Numbered from the stretch's first letter, positions 15,172 to 24,140 are shown. The stretch is DNA of 40,616 bases from Clostridia bacterium (GCA_017886545.1 JAGHJS010000073.1:1-40616), one strand, 5' to 3'. The notes: a model not told the origin generated them from the sequence alone. A program made the numbers and translations.

Positions 15172-16065
15172 ATGCCGAAGGGTCTGATCCTCGTCAATGC
15201 CTATTATCACACGCCCGAGATCGGCTACCAGCCCGCGCGCATGCAGGAAGAACTTGCAAAGCGCGGCGTGCCTGCCGACATCCTGCCGACGGACGGCTTC
15301 CCCGCCCGTGTCGCAGGGGGCAGGCTCCGTGCGGCGTGCAGCGGGTACGATTTCTGCGTGTACCTCGATAAGGACCGCTACATCCTGCGCGCGCTGGAGC
15401 TTGCGGGCATGCCCGTGTTCAACGGGTACGAAACGGTCACGGTGTGCGACGACAAGATGCTCACCGCGCTCGCGCTCGCAAAAGCGGGCGTGCCGCAGCC
15501 GGACACCCTGCCCGGGCCGCTGTGCTACCGCTCCGAGGCGGCGCTCGGCAAAGATACCTACGCGCGCATGGCGCGCCTTCTGGGCGAGCCGTTCGTCGTC
15601 AAGGAAAGTTTCAGCTCCCTCGGCGCGGGCGTGCACCTCATCGGAGGGGAAGAAGAATTTGCCGCGCTGTGGGAACAGATCAAACTGCGCCCCTGGCTCG
15701 CACAGGCGTACGTCGCCGAAAGCCGCGGGCGCGACGTGCGCGTCATCGTCGTGGGCGGCAGGGCGCTGGGCGGCATGCTGCGGCAGTCGGGCGGAACGGA
15801 TTTCCGCTCCAACGTCGCCGCAGGCGGCAGCGCCGCGGCGTTCCCGCTAGACGACGCGCTCCGCACCCTCGCCGAGCGTGCGGCGGCGGCGGTCGGCGCC
15901 GCGTTCTGCGGGGTAGACGTGCTCTTCGGCAAAGACGGGTACCTCGTCTGCGAAGTCAACAGCAACGCCTATTACGGCGCGTTCGAGCGCGCCACGGGGC
16001 AGAACGTCGCGGGCGCGTACGCCGACTATATTTTGCATTCCCTGTGCGGGAGGGCGGCGCAATGA
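15172..16065 (+). CDS. RimK-type ATP-grasp ligase
   Basis: The 297-residue protein has the RimK layout. An N-terminal pre-ATP-grasp domain (1-85) is followed by the ATP-grasp fold with PFVVKESFSSLGAGVHLI (phosphate-binding loop), RDVRVIVVGG, SNVAAGG and the metal-binding CEVNSNAYYGAFE. Such enzymes join an amino acid to a carboxylate by way of an acyl phosphate; the substrates here cannot be read. The ATG at 15172 has GAGGGA upstream, and the 3' end overlaps rfbB by 4 bp. Position after an M16 protease invites the idea that the pair acts on a peptide, but that is speculation. Confidence 0.85.
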   Translation: MPKGLILVNAYYHTPEIGYQPARMQEELAKRGVPADILPTDGFPARVAGGRLRAACSGYDFCVYLDKDRYILRALELAGMPVFNGYETVTVCDDKMLTALALAKAGVPQPDTLPGPLCYRSEAALGKDTYARMARLLGEPFVVKESFSSLGAGVHLIGGEEEFAALWEQIKLRPWLAQAYVAESRGRDVRVIVVGGRALGGMLRQSGGTDFRSNVAAGGSAAAFPLDDALRTLAERAAAAVGAAFCGVDVLFGKDGYLVCEVNSNAYYGAFERATGQNVAGAYADYILHSLCGRAAQ

Positions 16066-17066
16066 AGCTGCTTATCACGGGCGGCGCGGGGTTTATCGGC
16101 GCGAACTTTCTGGCATGGGAACGCGAAAAGTATCCACAGGATACGCTGTTTTGTGTGGATAAACTTACCTATGCGGGCAACGCGCAGAACATTCTGCCCC
16201 TTGTCGGGCGCGGCGAAGTGACCTTTTTCTGCGAGGACGTGGCGAACAAAAGCGCCATGCGCAGGCTGTTTGCGCGCGTCCGCCCGGACGCGGTGGTGCA
16301 TTTCGCGGCGGAGAGCCACGTCGACCGCGCCATCGCCGACCCCGAGCCCTTTGTGCGCAGCAACGTCGGCGGCACGGCGGTGCTGCTGGAACAGTGCCGC
16401 GCGTACGGCTGCCGCTTCCATCACGTCTCCACCGACGAGGTGTACGGTCCGCTCGGCAAAGGGGAGGCGCCCGTTTCCGAAGGCGCGCCGCTGCGCCCCG
16501 CCAACCCGTACGCCGCGAGCAAGGCGGCGGCAGACCTTCTGTGCCTCTCGTACGCAAAGACGTATGGCATGCCCGTAACGATCAGCCGCGGGGCGAACAC
16601 CTACGGCAGGTTCCAGTTCCCCGAAAAGCTCATCCCGCGCGCCCTTGCGTGCATCTTTGCGGGCGAGCCCGTCCCCGTCTACGGCACGGGCGAAAACCGG
16701 CGCAGCTGGCTGGCGGTGCGCGACCACTGCGCCGCCGTGGACTGCGTGCTGCGCCATGGCGAAGCGGGCGGCGTGTACAACATCGGCGGCGAAGAGGCGC
16801 GCAACCTCGACTTGGTGCGTTCGCTCTTTTCGCTTGCGGGCAGGGAGGAGAAGATATCCTTCGTCGCCGACCGCCCCGCGCACGATCTGCGGTACGCGCT
16901 GGACGATCACGCGCTCCGCGCGCTCGGCTGGCGCCCCGCCGTGCCCTTTCAACAGGGTCTGGCGGAAACGGTGCGCTGGTACAAGGAACACACGGCGTGG
17001 CTGGAACAGGTGCGCTCGGGCGCGTACCTCGCGCAAAACGACGCGCTGCGCGGCATGCGCGCCTGA
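16062..17066 (+). CDS. rfbB: NAD-dependent epimerase/dehydratase, dTDP-glucose 4,6-dehydratase type
   Basis: The 334-residue short-chain dehydrogenase has the NAD-binding GGAGFIG (7-13), DKLTYAGN typical of RfbB, the active-site STDEVYG (Thr-Asp-Glu triad region) and the NPYAASK motif with Tyr and Lys. The expected reaction makes dTDP-4-keto-6-deoxyglucose for surface sugars. The partner genes rfbA, rfbC and rfbD are not nearby, so the pathway cannot be confirmed from context. The start ATG overlaps the ATP-grasp stop. Two DnaA-box-like sequences in inverted orientation lie inside the coding region (16130-16162). Confidence 0.88.
   Translation: MKLLITGGAGFIGANFLAWEREKYPQDTLFCVDKLTYAGNAQNILPLVGRGEVTFFCEDVANKSAMRRLFARVRPDAVVHFAAESHVDRAIADPEPFVRSNVGGTAVLLEQCRAYGCRFHHVSTDEVYGPLGKGEAPVSEGAPLRPANPYAASKAAADLLCLSYAKTYGMPVTISRGANTYGRFQFPEKLIPRALACIFAGEPVPVYGTGENRRSWLAVRDHCAAVDCVLRHGEAGGVYNIGGEEARNLDLVRSLFSLAGREEKISFVADRPAHDLRYALDDHALRALGWRPAVPFQQGLAETVRWYKEHTAWLEQVRSGAYLAQNDALRGMRA
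16130..16162. promoter_or_regulatory. Inverted DnaA-box pair inside rfbB
   Basis: GTATCCACA (8 of 9) and TGTGGATAA (perfect on the minus strand) face each other 15 bp apart. Whether DnaA binds here is unknown; the sequence also encodes protein. Confidence 0.35.
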
Positions 17067-17161
17067 CGGAACGGGTAAGCGCAGGACAGGCGGCGCGGAG
17101 CGGTAGCGCAGCAGCTGGCGGCGCGGTTTTTTGCAGACGTATACAAAAAGGAGGGCTTGCC

Positions 17162-18484
17162 ATGCACGTCGATCTTTCGCAGTTTCATGGGAAACGCGTG
17201 TGCGTCGCCCTCTCGGGCGGCGGCGACTCCGTCGCGCTCTTTCATTACCTGAAAACGCACGCGGCGGAGAACGGCATCCTGCTCTCCGCGCTGAATATCG
17301 AACACGGCATACGCGGCGAAGCGTCGCTGCGCGACACCGCTTTTGTAAAAGAGCTGTGCGCGCGCGAAGGGGTGCCGCTGTACTGCTTTTCCGCCGACAT
17401 CCCCGCGCTCGCCGCGGCGGGCGGCAGGGGGCTGGAGGAGGAGGCGCGCCTCTTCCGCAAAAAATGCTACGAGCAGATCCTGCGCGAGGGGAAGGCGGAC
17501 CTTGTCGCCACGGCGCACCACGCGGGCGACAACGCCGAAAGCGTGCTGTTCAACCTCTTCCGCGGCGCGTCGCTCACGGGCGCGGGCGGCATCGGCGCCT
17601 TCGTGCCCCTGTACGGGGAAAAGGGCGTCGTCCGCCCCCTGCTCGGCGTGCCGAAGGCGGAAATTTCCGCCTATCTGCGCGAACATGCCCTCGCGTACCG
17701 CGAGGACGAGAGCAATGCGGACGAGTCGTACACCCGCAACTTTCTGCGCCGCCGCGTGCTCGCGCCCGTAAAGGAGCGCTTTCCGCACGCGGAGGAACGC
17801 CTGTACGCCTTTTCGCGGGACGCGCAGGCGGACGACGAACTGCTGTACGAGCTTGCGCGGGAGCATCTTCACGCAGAGGGCGGCACGGTTTTCTGGCGGC
17901 GCGACCTGCCTGAACCCCTCTTCCGCCGCTGCTTCGTGCTGGCGCTGCGGCAGACGGGCGTGAACAAGGATATCACGCGCGCGCATGTCGAAGGGGCGCT
18001 TTCGCTCCGCACGGCGCAGAGCGGCGCGCGCATCTCCCTCCCCGCGGGGATGTACGCCGTGCGCGAGTACGATACGGTGCGCCTTTGCCGCGGACGCGAA
18101 CAGGCGCCGCCCGAACAGCCCTTCCGCGCGGGCACGTTCGCCTTTGCGGGGGGCACGCTCACAGCCGAACTGCGGCAGCGGGGGGCGGAACCGCTCACGG
18201 GCGGGCGTACGCTCGTGCTGGACGCGGACGCACTCCCCGCAGGGTGCGTACTGCGCACGCCGCGCGAAGGGGATACCTTTTGCAAGTTCGGCGGCGGCAC
18301 AAAGGCGCTGAAAAAGGTGCTCGTCGATAAAAAGATCCCCGCACGTGTGCGCGCGGGGCTGCCCGTTGTGGCATGCGGGGAACGCGTCTTTGCCGTCTGC
18401 GGCACAGAGATCGCGGAAAGCGTGAAAGTAACGGCGCAAACGCGCCGCGTCTGGATATTAACCTATGAGGAGAAACAACCATGA
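17162..18484 (+). CDS. tilS: tRNA(Ile)-lysidine synthase
   Basis: The 440-residue PP-loop ATPase converts the wobble C of the AUA-reading tRNA-Ile to lysidine, an essential step. The ATP pyrophosphatase loop SGGGDS is at 18-23, followed by NIEHGIRGEAS, ATAHHAGDNAES and RNFLRRRVL. The C-terminal substrate-binding domains end in GGTKALKKVLVDKKIP, typical of full-length TilS. The ATG at 17162 has GGAGGG 6 nt upstream. It overlaps hpt by 4 bp; the tilS-hpt pair is a conserved origin-side gene order in Firmicutes. The usual next gene, ftsH, is absent and queH follows instead. Confidence 0.96.
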   Translation: MHVDLSQFHGKRVCVALSGGGDSVALFHYLKTHAAENGILLSALNIEHGIRGEASLRDTAFVKELCAREGVPLYCFSADIPALAAAGGRGLEEEARLFRKKCYEQILREGKADLVATAHHAGDNAESVLFNLFRGASLTGAGGIGAFVPLYGEKGVVRPLLGVPKAEISAYLREHALAYREDESNADESYTRNFLRRRVLAPVKERFPHAEERLYAFSRDAQADDELLYELAREHLHAEGGTVFWRRDLPEPLFRRCFVLALRQTGVNKDITRAHVEGALSLRTAQSGARISLPAGMYAVREYDTVRLCRGREQAPPEQPFRAGTFAFAGGTLTAELRQRGAEPLTGGRTLVLDADALPAGCVLRTPREGDTFCKFGGGTKALKKVLVDKKIPARVRAGLPVVACGERVFAVCGTEIAESVKVTAQTRRVWILTYEEKQP

Positions 18485-19020
18485 ACGAAAACATCGAAGT
18501 CCTGATCTCTGAAAGCAAGATCGCCGAACGCGTGAAGGAGCTGGGCAAACAGCTTTCCGCCGAATACGCGGGCAAAGACCCCCTCTTTGTCTGCGTGCTG
18601 AAGGGCGCATGCATCTTCTATGCCGATCTCATCCGCGCGATGACCTGCTCGGTGCAGTTCGATTTCATTCAGGCGGCGTCGTACGGCAACGGCACCTCCT
18701 CGTCGGGCGAAGTGCGCATCGTCAAGGATACGCAGGCTTCCGTCGTGGGGCGGCATGTGGTCCTCGTGGAGGACATCGTGGATTCGGGCAGGACGCTCGC
18801 CCGCCTCTCCCGTCTGCTGCGCGAGCGCGGCGCGCTCTCCGTCAGGGTCTGCGCCCTGCTCGATAAGCCGTCGCGGCGGGTGCCCGGCGGGGTAGACGCG
18901 GAGTACGTCGGGTTCTCCATCGAAGATCTGTTCGTCGTCGGCTACGGGCTGGACTATGCCGAACGGCACCGCGAACTGCCGTACGTCGGCGTTTTGCCCG
19001 CGGGCGAGGCAAATGAATAG
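18481..19020 (+). CDS. hpt: Hypoxanthine phosphoribosyltransferase
   Basis: The 179-residue purine-salvage enzyme joins hypoxanthine or guanine to PRPP. The PRPP-binding motif VVLVEDIVDSGRTL is intact, with VLKGACIFYADLIRAM and a late GFSIEDLFVVGYGLDYAE. Its length is normal. The ATG overlaps the tilS stop (ATGA). GAGG lies 9 nt upstream inside tilS. Confidence 0.96.
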   Translation: MNENIEVLISESKIAERVKELGKQLSAEYAGKDPLFVCVLKGACIFYADLIRAMTCSVQFDFIQAASYGNGTSSSGEVRIVKDTQASVVGRHVVLVEDIVDSGRTLARLSRLLRERGALSVRVCALLDKPSRRVPGGVDAEYVGFSIEDLFVVGYGLDYAERHRELPYVGVLPAGEANE

Positions 19021-19648
19021 ACCCAATTTCGACAAACAGATGCAGGACGCGCTGCAAACGGTCCCGCAGGGCACGCCGCTTTTGCTGCACAGCTGCTGCG
19101 GACCGTGTTCCACGCGCTGCATCGAGGAATTGAAGCAGACCTTTTCCGTCACCGTGCTCTATTACAACCCGAACATTTACCCGCGCGGGGAGTACGAAAA
19201 GCGGAAAAGCGAACAGCTGCGCTTTTTGCGTGAGACGGGCTGGGCGGGCTTTCTGGACTGCGACTACGCCGCCGAGGACTTTCAGGACGCGGTGCAGGGG
19301 CTGGAAGGGGAGCCGGAGGGCGGCCTGCGCTGCCGCGCCTGTTTTGCGCTGCGCTTAGGCGTTTTGGCGCGCACGGCGAAGGAGCGCGGCTTTCCGTGGG
19401 TGTGCTCCACGCTGTCGGTCAGCCCGCACAAAAACGCGGCGTGGCTGAACGAGATCGGGCAGGCGCAGGCGGAAAAATACGGCGTGCGCTGGCTGCCCAA
19501 CGATTTTAAAAAGCGCAGCGGCTACCTGCGCTCCATCCGCCTTGCCGCCGAACATGAACTGTACCGGCAGGAGTATTGCGGGTGCGAGTTTTCTCTTGAT
19601 TCACGAAAAAAAGTTCACGCAAATCTCGCGCAAAGGCGCAGCGGCTAA
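19013..19648 (+). CDS. queH: Epoxyqueuosine reductase QueH
   Basis: The 211-residue iron-sulfur enzyme performs the last step of queuosine synthesis in tRNA. The family cysteines are visible: HSCCGPCS at about 27-34, RCRACF near the middle and YCGCEFSL near the end. YYNPNIYPRGEYEKR is also typical. The start is the ATG at 19013, overlapping the hpt stop by 8 bp. The family normally ends soon after YCGC. Here about 15 extra residues (from DSRKKV) are encoded by the start of a dispersed hairpin repeat, so the repeat has overrun the gene end. Confidence 0.93.
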   Translation: MNRPNFDKQMQDALQTVPQGTPLLLHSCCGPCSTRCIEELKQTFSVTVLYYNPNIYPRGEYEKRKSEQLRFLRETGWAGFLDCDYAAEDFQDAVQGLEGEPEGGLRCRACFALRLGVLARTAKERGFPWVCSTLSVSPHKNAAWLNEIGQAQAEKYGVRWLPNDFKKRSGYLRSIRLAAEHELYRQEYCGCEFSLDSRKKVHANLAQRRSG

Positions 19649-19940
19649 CGAAGCCGATTTTGCGAAGCGGCTGCTTGCAGACATTTATGCAAAATCGGCG
19701 AAGTTGACGGCGGCGCAGCCGCCGCTATGCCGTGAGTTGGAGGGCGACACCACTGTTCGCGGCTTTGCCGCTCGGCAGCGGTTTCTCCCTCGCCGCGGCA
19801 TATTTCAGGGCACACCATTATAGAAATGCCGCGCCTTCACCCTCTTCCGTTACACCGCCCGCGCGGTGCAATGGGCAAAAGCAAAAAGCGTGGTTTTTGC
19901 TTTTGCAAACGCTTATTCAAAATCGTTTTTTGAATAAGCG
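19600..19940 (+). repeat. Hairpin-train repeat, copy D (after queH)
   Basis: Outer stem TCACG/CGTGA is filled here by a 130-nt structured insert, which includes an 11-bp GCCGATTTTGC/GCAAAATCGGC stem. A GAGGG...CCCTC domain follows, then the hairpin GCGGCAT/ATGCCGC, then the conserved box TTCACCCTCTTCCG. The remaining hairpins are ACCGC/GCGGT, CAAAAGCAAAAA with its complement, and a 13-bp CGCTTATTC-type stem. It is homologous to copy C at 32352-32676 read on the other strand. Confidence 0.8.
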
Positions 19941-19962
19941 CAGGCTGTTTGTAAAAAAGCAC

Positions 19963-19993
19963 AAAAAACCGCCGCGAAAAAAGCGGCGGTTTT
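19963..19993. terminator. Bidirectional terminator between queH and araC-type gene
   Basis: AAAACCGCCGC pairs with GCGGCGGTTTT around an A-rich loop. The minus-strand T run suits the end of the regulator gene at 20056. Confidence 0.8.
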
Positions 19994-20055
19994 CTCGTCA
20001 GCGCACTCTCCCGTTAAAAAACGGCTATGTCTGCACATTCTCCCGCAAAAAACGG

Positions 20056-20859
20056 CTATGTGCCGTGCGGCGCGGCGGCGCTCTGCGTGCGGAACTCCCC
20101 CGCCGTCATGCCCGTTTCGGCTTTGAAAAAGCGGGCAAAGCTCTGCGGGGTGGGGAAGTTCAGGTAGTAGGCGGCCTCCGTCACGGTGTAATCCGTTTCC
20201 AGCAGCAGCCGCTTCGCCTCGGCAAGCCGCTGCTGCGTAAGGTAGCGCTTGAGCGGAACGCCCTCTTTGGCGGCGAACACGGCGGAAAGGTACTTTTCAT
20301 GGTAGCCGAGCTCTTTCGCGATGTCCTTCACGCGCAGATCTGAAAAGCGGTGAAAGAACACAAATTCGCGGATCTGCCCGCACAGCCGCTCCTGCGCCGA
20401 GGCGGGCGGCTCTTCCGCGCCCGCCGCGCGCGCCTGCCCGTACAGTTCGAGCAAAAGCTCGGTCGCCAGGTACAGCGACCGCACGCCGCGCGGCTCCTGT
20501 GCCTCCGCCCGCAGCAGCTTTTCCGCGAGCGCCTGCACCGCGCCCGCGTCCGCAAAGCCGCCCTGCACGGGCATCGAAATGCTCGCGGGCAGCGCGGGGC
20601 AGCGGAAGTGCATCCAATAAAAGCGGCAGCGGCATACCCGCGTGCCGTGCTGGCGGCGGGTGGGGGACATGATAAAGTACTCCCCCGCGCGCACCTCGTA
20701 TTCGCGGTCGTCGTCCGCAATGTACAGCACGCCCTCGGTCACGGCGAACAGCTCGTATTCGAATAGGCGGCGGGTCAGGTGTTTCCACCCGCGCTCGGGC
20801 GAAATGAACTCGCCGAACCACAAAAGCTGCACGGGGCGGGTCAGATCGAGGTGTATCAT
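20056..20859 (-). CDS. AraC-family transcriptional regulator
   Basis: The 267-residue regulator has an N-terminal cupin-like sensor domain (GEFISPERGWKHLTRR, EYEVRAGEYFIMSP). Its C-terminal double helix-turn-helix reads LRVKDIAKELGYHEKYLSAVF and then VTEAAYYLNFPTPQSFARFFK. The start ATG at 20859 has AAAAGG 4-5 nt upstream; another in-frame ATG at 20880 is possible. It is divergent from the GH127-type gene and their promoters overlap, so it very likely controls that gene in response to a plant sugar. The frame continues upstream but crosses the promoter. Confidence 0.9.
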   Translation of the reverse strand: MIHLDLTRPVQLLWFGEFISPERGWKHLTRRLFEYELFAVTEGVLYIADDDREYEVRAGEYFIMSPTRRQHGTRVCRCRFYWMHFRCPALPASISMPVQGGFADAGAVQALAEKLLRAEAQEPRGVRSLYLATELLLELYGQARAAGAEEPPASAQERLCGQIREFVFFHRFSDLRVKDIAKELGYHEKYLSAVFAAKEGVPLKRYLTQQRLAEAKRLLLETDYTVTEAAYYLNFPTPQSFARFFKAETGMTAGEFRTQSAAAPHGT

Positions 20860-20894
20860 CTTACCTTTTGCAACAAGCATCTTCCCTTTCGGGC

Positions 20895-20923
20895 TTGCCT
20901 GCGCTCCTCCTTTTTTGTACAAT
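20895..20923 (+). promoter_or_regulatory. Promoter of the GH127-type gene
   Basis: TTGCCT and TACAAT are spaced 17 bp on the plus strand, 67 bp before the ATG. It overlaps the leader of the divergent regulator gene. Confidence 0.6.
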
Positions 20924-20924
20924 A

Positions 20925-20953
20925 AGTATACCACGACCCGCCCGAAAAGACAA
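20925..20953 (-). promoter_or_regulatory. Promoter of the AraC-type regulator
   Basis: TTGTCT and TATACT are spaced 17 bp on the minus strand. The two divergent -10 boxes lie back to back, one base apart. Confidence 0.65.
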
Positions 20954-20990
20954 GGGTCGGCGTAAAAATTCAAAAAAAGGGGGAGAATGT

Positions 20991-23900
20991 ATGAAAAAGG
21001 CAGAAAACGGCGTGTTTTGCCGCAACGGCGGCGCGTTCCGCCGCTTTCTTTTTGCAATGCTGTGCCTGCTGCTGTGCCTGCCGCTCGTTCTGAGCGCGGC
21101 ATGCGCGCCGCAGGAGGAGCAGGAAGAGACGCCTGACCCGGTCACGGAGATCGGGCAGAGCACTGCGGAGGATTCCGAAGCTATGAAATTCACGGGGCTG
21201 AACGAAACGGTCATCACCGACGGCTATGCCGAAAACGGGCTGAAAAAGGAGATAGCCTATCTTTTAAAGCTGGACGCCGACAGGCTGCTCGCGGGGTTCT
21301 ATCAGAACTCTTCGCTCGGCTCGAACGGGCATTCCATGTACACGGGCGGCTGGGAAGGCGCGCTCATCGGCGGGCACACGATGGGGCACTACCTCTCCGC
21401 GCTGTCGCAGGCAATCGCCAACGCGGGCACGCCCGAAGCCGACCGCACGGCGCTCACGGAAAAGCTAAACTATATCGTCGACGAGCTTGCCAAGTGCCAG
21501 AACGCCTATGACGGCGCGCACGGCGCAAAAGAGGGCTTTTTGTGGGGCGCGCTGCGCTATGACGACGCCAACGTCGAATTTCAGTTCGACAACGTGGAGC
21601 AGAACCGCACGAACATCGCGACCGAGGCGTGGGTGCCGTGGTACACCATGCACAAGATCCTGGCGGGCTTGCTCGACGCCTATACGCTTGCGGGCAACGT
21701 GCAGGCGCTGACCGTTGCGGAAAATCTCGGCGACTGGGTGTATGCCCGCGTTTCGGCGTGGAGCGAGGAGACGCAGGCGACGGTGCTCGCCATCGAATAC
21801 GGCGGCATGAACGACTGCCTCTACAACCTGTACGCCGCGACGGGCGAGGAAAAATACGCCGACGCCGCGCACATGTTCGACGAAGAGGCGCTGTTCGACC
21901 AGGTGCTCGCGGCGGGCGAAAATTACCTCGACGGCAAGCACGCGAACACGACCATCCCGAAGATCATCGGCGCGCTCAACCGCTATGTGACGCTGCACGG
22001 CAAAACGCTGCACGGGCAGACGGTAGACGCCTCCCGCTACCTTGAAGTCGCCGAAGCGTTCTGGACGTGCGTCACCGAGCGGCACACCTACGTCACGGGC
22101 GGCAATTCGGAGTGGGAGCACTTCGGCGCGGACTATGTGCTGGACGGCGAACGCACCAACTGCAACTGCGAAACGTGCAACACCTACAACATGCTCAAAC
22201 TTTCGCGCACGCTGTTCACGCTCACCAAGGAAACGAAGTACCTCGACTACTACGAGGGCACCTATTACAACGCGATCTGGTCGTCGCAGAACCCCGAAAC
22301 GGGCATGACGACTTACTTCCAGCCCATGGCGAGCGGCTACTTCAAAGTGTACTCCTCCGAAACGGAGCACTTCTGGTGCTGCACGGGAAGCGGCATGGAG
22401 AGCTTTACCAAGCTCAACGACAGCATCTATTACAGCGCGGGCAACGCGGTGTACGTCGCGCTGTACCTCAGCTCGACGTATGAAACGGACGCTGTCTCTC
22501 TCACGCAGACCGCCGACCTCGAACATTCGGACACGGCGACGATACAGGTCGGCCGCGGCTCCGCCGTGCTGCGTCTGCGCAGGCCCGCGTGGACGGCGCG
22601 CTTTGCGGTCACCGTCAACGGCGTGCCCGTTACGGGCGAAGCGGAGGGCGGCTTCGTGTCCGTAGACGTGAAGGCGGGCGACAGGGTGCGCGTGGAGCTG
22701 GAAAAGACGGTCACGGCGCACGGCCTGCCCGACAACGCGAACGTGTACGCCTTCAAATACGGGCCCTTCGTGCTTTCGGCGCAGCTCGGCTCCGAGACCA
22801 TGAACACGGGCGTGACGGGCGTGAACGTCACCATCCCCGCCGCCGCCGCGGAAACGGAGCAGCAGGAGATCGCCGAAGCGGGGCGTTCCGTCGCGGACTT
22901 CATGGCGGACATCAGCGACTATATGCAGGCGAACGGCGACGGCACGTTCACCCTCACGGGCACGACGAGCGAAACGCCGCTCACCTTCTCCTGCCATTTC
23001 AGGCAGTACACGCAGCGGTACGCGATCTACAACGAGTTCGTGGAAAACGGCAGCAAAGAAGTGCTCGCCGACGCCTTCGAATGGGAGGCGACGGACACCG
23101 TGCAGCCCGGGTACGGGCAGTACGAAACGGACGAACTGCACAGCATGCAGGATGACGGCTCCGTCGGCGCGACGGGTGTTTCGGTGCTCGGCACCACGCG
23201 CTATGCGACGGCGGGCGGCTCCTTCACCTATACCGTCGCGGTCGACGCCGCCGCGCAGAACCGCCTCGTCTTTTTCCTCGCCGCCGAGGATAACGGTAAG
23301 TCGTTGCGCATTGCGGCGGGCGATACGGTGCTGTACGAATCCGCCGCGCTCGCCTATACGGGCGCGGGGCAGATGTATTCCGTAGCGGTCGACGTGCCCG
23401 CTTCCGTGCAGACGTATACCAAAACGGCGAACGGGCAGCAGCATACCGTCTTCGACGTCACGGTCTCGGGCGTGAACGGCGCCGAGTCGGCGCGGCTTTG
23501 CTCCTACCTCTATTCGCAGGCGCTCCGCAACCACCAGGCGTATTTTGTGGACTGCGGCGACTACAACACCGCCACCGTCGGCGAAGGCGACGTGCTCGGG
23601 CAGTACAACTCCGTCACCGAACAGGTATACGGCGCCGACCCCGCAACGGGCAAAAGCTGGGGCATCGTCGATACCCATGCGACGAATATCGCGGGCACGC
23701 CCGCGGCGGGCACGGGCATCGGTACGAACAGCACCTGGGCATACGAATACCTCACCCCCTACGCCGACCACGACAAGACGGCGACCCAGCGCTACACCAA
23801 AAACCAGTACGAGAACGGCGTGGCGCGCAACCTGTGCTATCGGTTCGAGCTCCCCGACGGCGACTACATCATCGAAGTGTACTTCGCCGACCCGTGGGGC

Positions 23901-24074
23901 TGCTCCAAAAACCCGACGGTCGCCGCGGACGGCACGGCGGTGCTGCAAAACTGCGAAACGGGCAAAGCGCTGCAATCGGCGCCCGTCCGCGTCACGGGCG
24001 GCTCGCTGACGCTGGAGTTCACGACAAGCGATCTGTGCATCAACCTCGCCTATATCCGCATCCTGTTCGCATAA
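20991..24074 (+). CDS. GH127/GH146-type beta-L-arabinofuranosidase lipoprotein
   Basis: The 1027-residue secreted, lipid-anchored glycoside hydrolase (lipobox ending at Cys38) would release L-arabinofuranose from plant arabinans or arabinoxylan-type chains. The zinc/cysteine active site of the family is intact: Glu394 and Cys396 in CNCETC and Cys463-Cys464 in HFWCCTG. Catalytic barrel residues run from about 65 to 480 (GGWEGALIGGHTMGHYLSA, EAWVPWYTMHKILAGL, TYVTGGNSEWEHF). Beta-rich domains follow to about 680. The last 170 residues, from AYFVDCGDY, look like a malectin-type carbohydrate-binding module. AAGGGGGAG precedes the ATG at 20991. Confidence 0.92.
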   Translation: MKKAENGVFCRNGGAFRRFLFAMLCLLLCLPLVLSAACAPQEEQEETPDPVTEIGQSTAEDSEAMKFTGLNETVITDGYAENGLKKEIAYLLKLDADRLLAGFYQNSSLGSNGHSMYTGGWEGALIGGHTMGHYLSALSQAIANAGTPEADRTALTEKLNYIVDELAKCQNAYDGAHGAKEGFLWGALRYDDANVEFQFDNVEQNRTNIATEAWVPWYTMHKILAGLLDAYTLAGNVQALTVAENLGDWVYARVSAWSEETQATVLAIEYGGMNDCLYNLYAATGEEKYADAAHMFDEEALFDQVLAAGENYLDGKHANTTIPKIIGALNRYVTLHGKTLHGQTVDASRYLEVAEAFWTCVTERHTYVTGGNSEWEHFGADYVLDGERTNCNCETCNTYNMLKLSRTLFTLTKETKYLDYYEGTYYNAIWSSQNPETGMTTYFQPMASGYFKVYSSETEHFWCCTGSGMESFTKLNDSIYYSAGNAVYVALYLSSTYETDAVSLTQTADLEHSDTATIQVGRGSAVLRLRRPAWTARFAVTVNGVPVTGEAEGGFVSVDVKAGDRVRVELEKTVTAHGLPDNANVYAFKYGPFVLSAQLGSETMNTGVTGVNVTIPAAAAETEQQEIAEAGRSVADFMADISDYMQANGDGTFTLTGTTSETPLTFSCHFRQYTQRYAIYNEFVENGSKEVLADAFEWEATDTVQPGYGQYETDELHSMQDDGSVGATGVSVLGTTRYATAGGSFTYTVAVDAAAQNRLVFFLAAEDNGKSLRIAAGDTVLYESAALAYTGAGQMYSVAVDVPASVQTYTKTANGQQHTVFDVTVSGVNGAESARLCSYLYSQALRNHQAYFVDCGDYNTATVGEGDVLGQYNSVTEQVYGADPATGKSWGIVDTHATNIAGTPAAGTGIGTNSTWAYEYLTPYADHDKTATQRYTKNQYENGVARNLCYRFELPDGDYIIEVYFADPWGCSKNPTVAADGTAVLQNCETGKALQSAPVRVTGGSLTLEFTTSDLCINLAYIRILFA

Positions 24075-24104
24075 GGCGGGGCGGAAAAAGCGAAAAACGA
24101 CTTT

Positions 24105-24140
24105 CGGGGCGCGCCCACAGCGGGCGCGCCCCGTTTCACG
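24105..24140 (+). terminator. Terminator-like hairpin after the GH127-type gene
   Basis: A 12-bp perfect GC-rich stem (CGGGGCGCGCCC and complement, loop ACAGC) is followed by a short T-rich tract. Confidence 0.65.
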
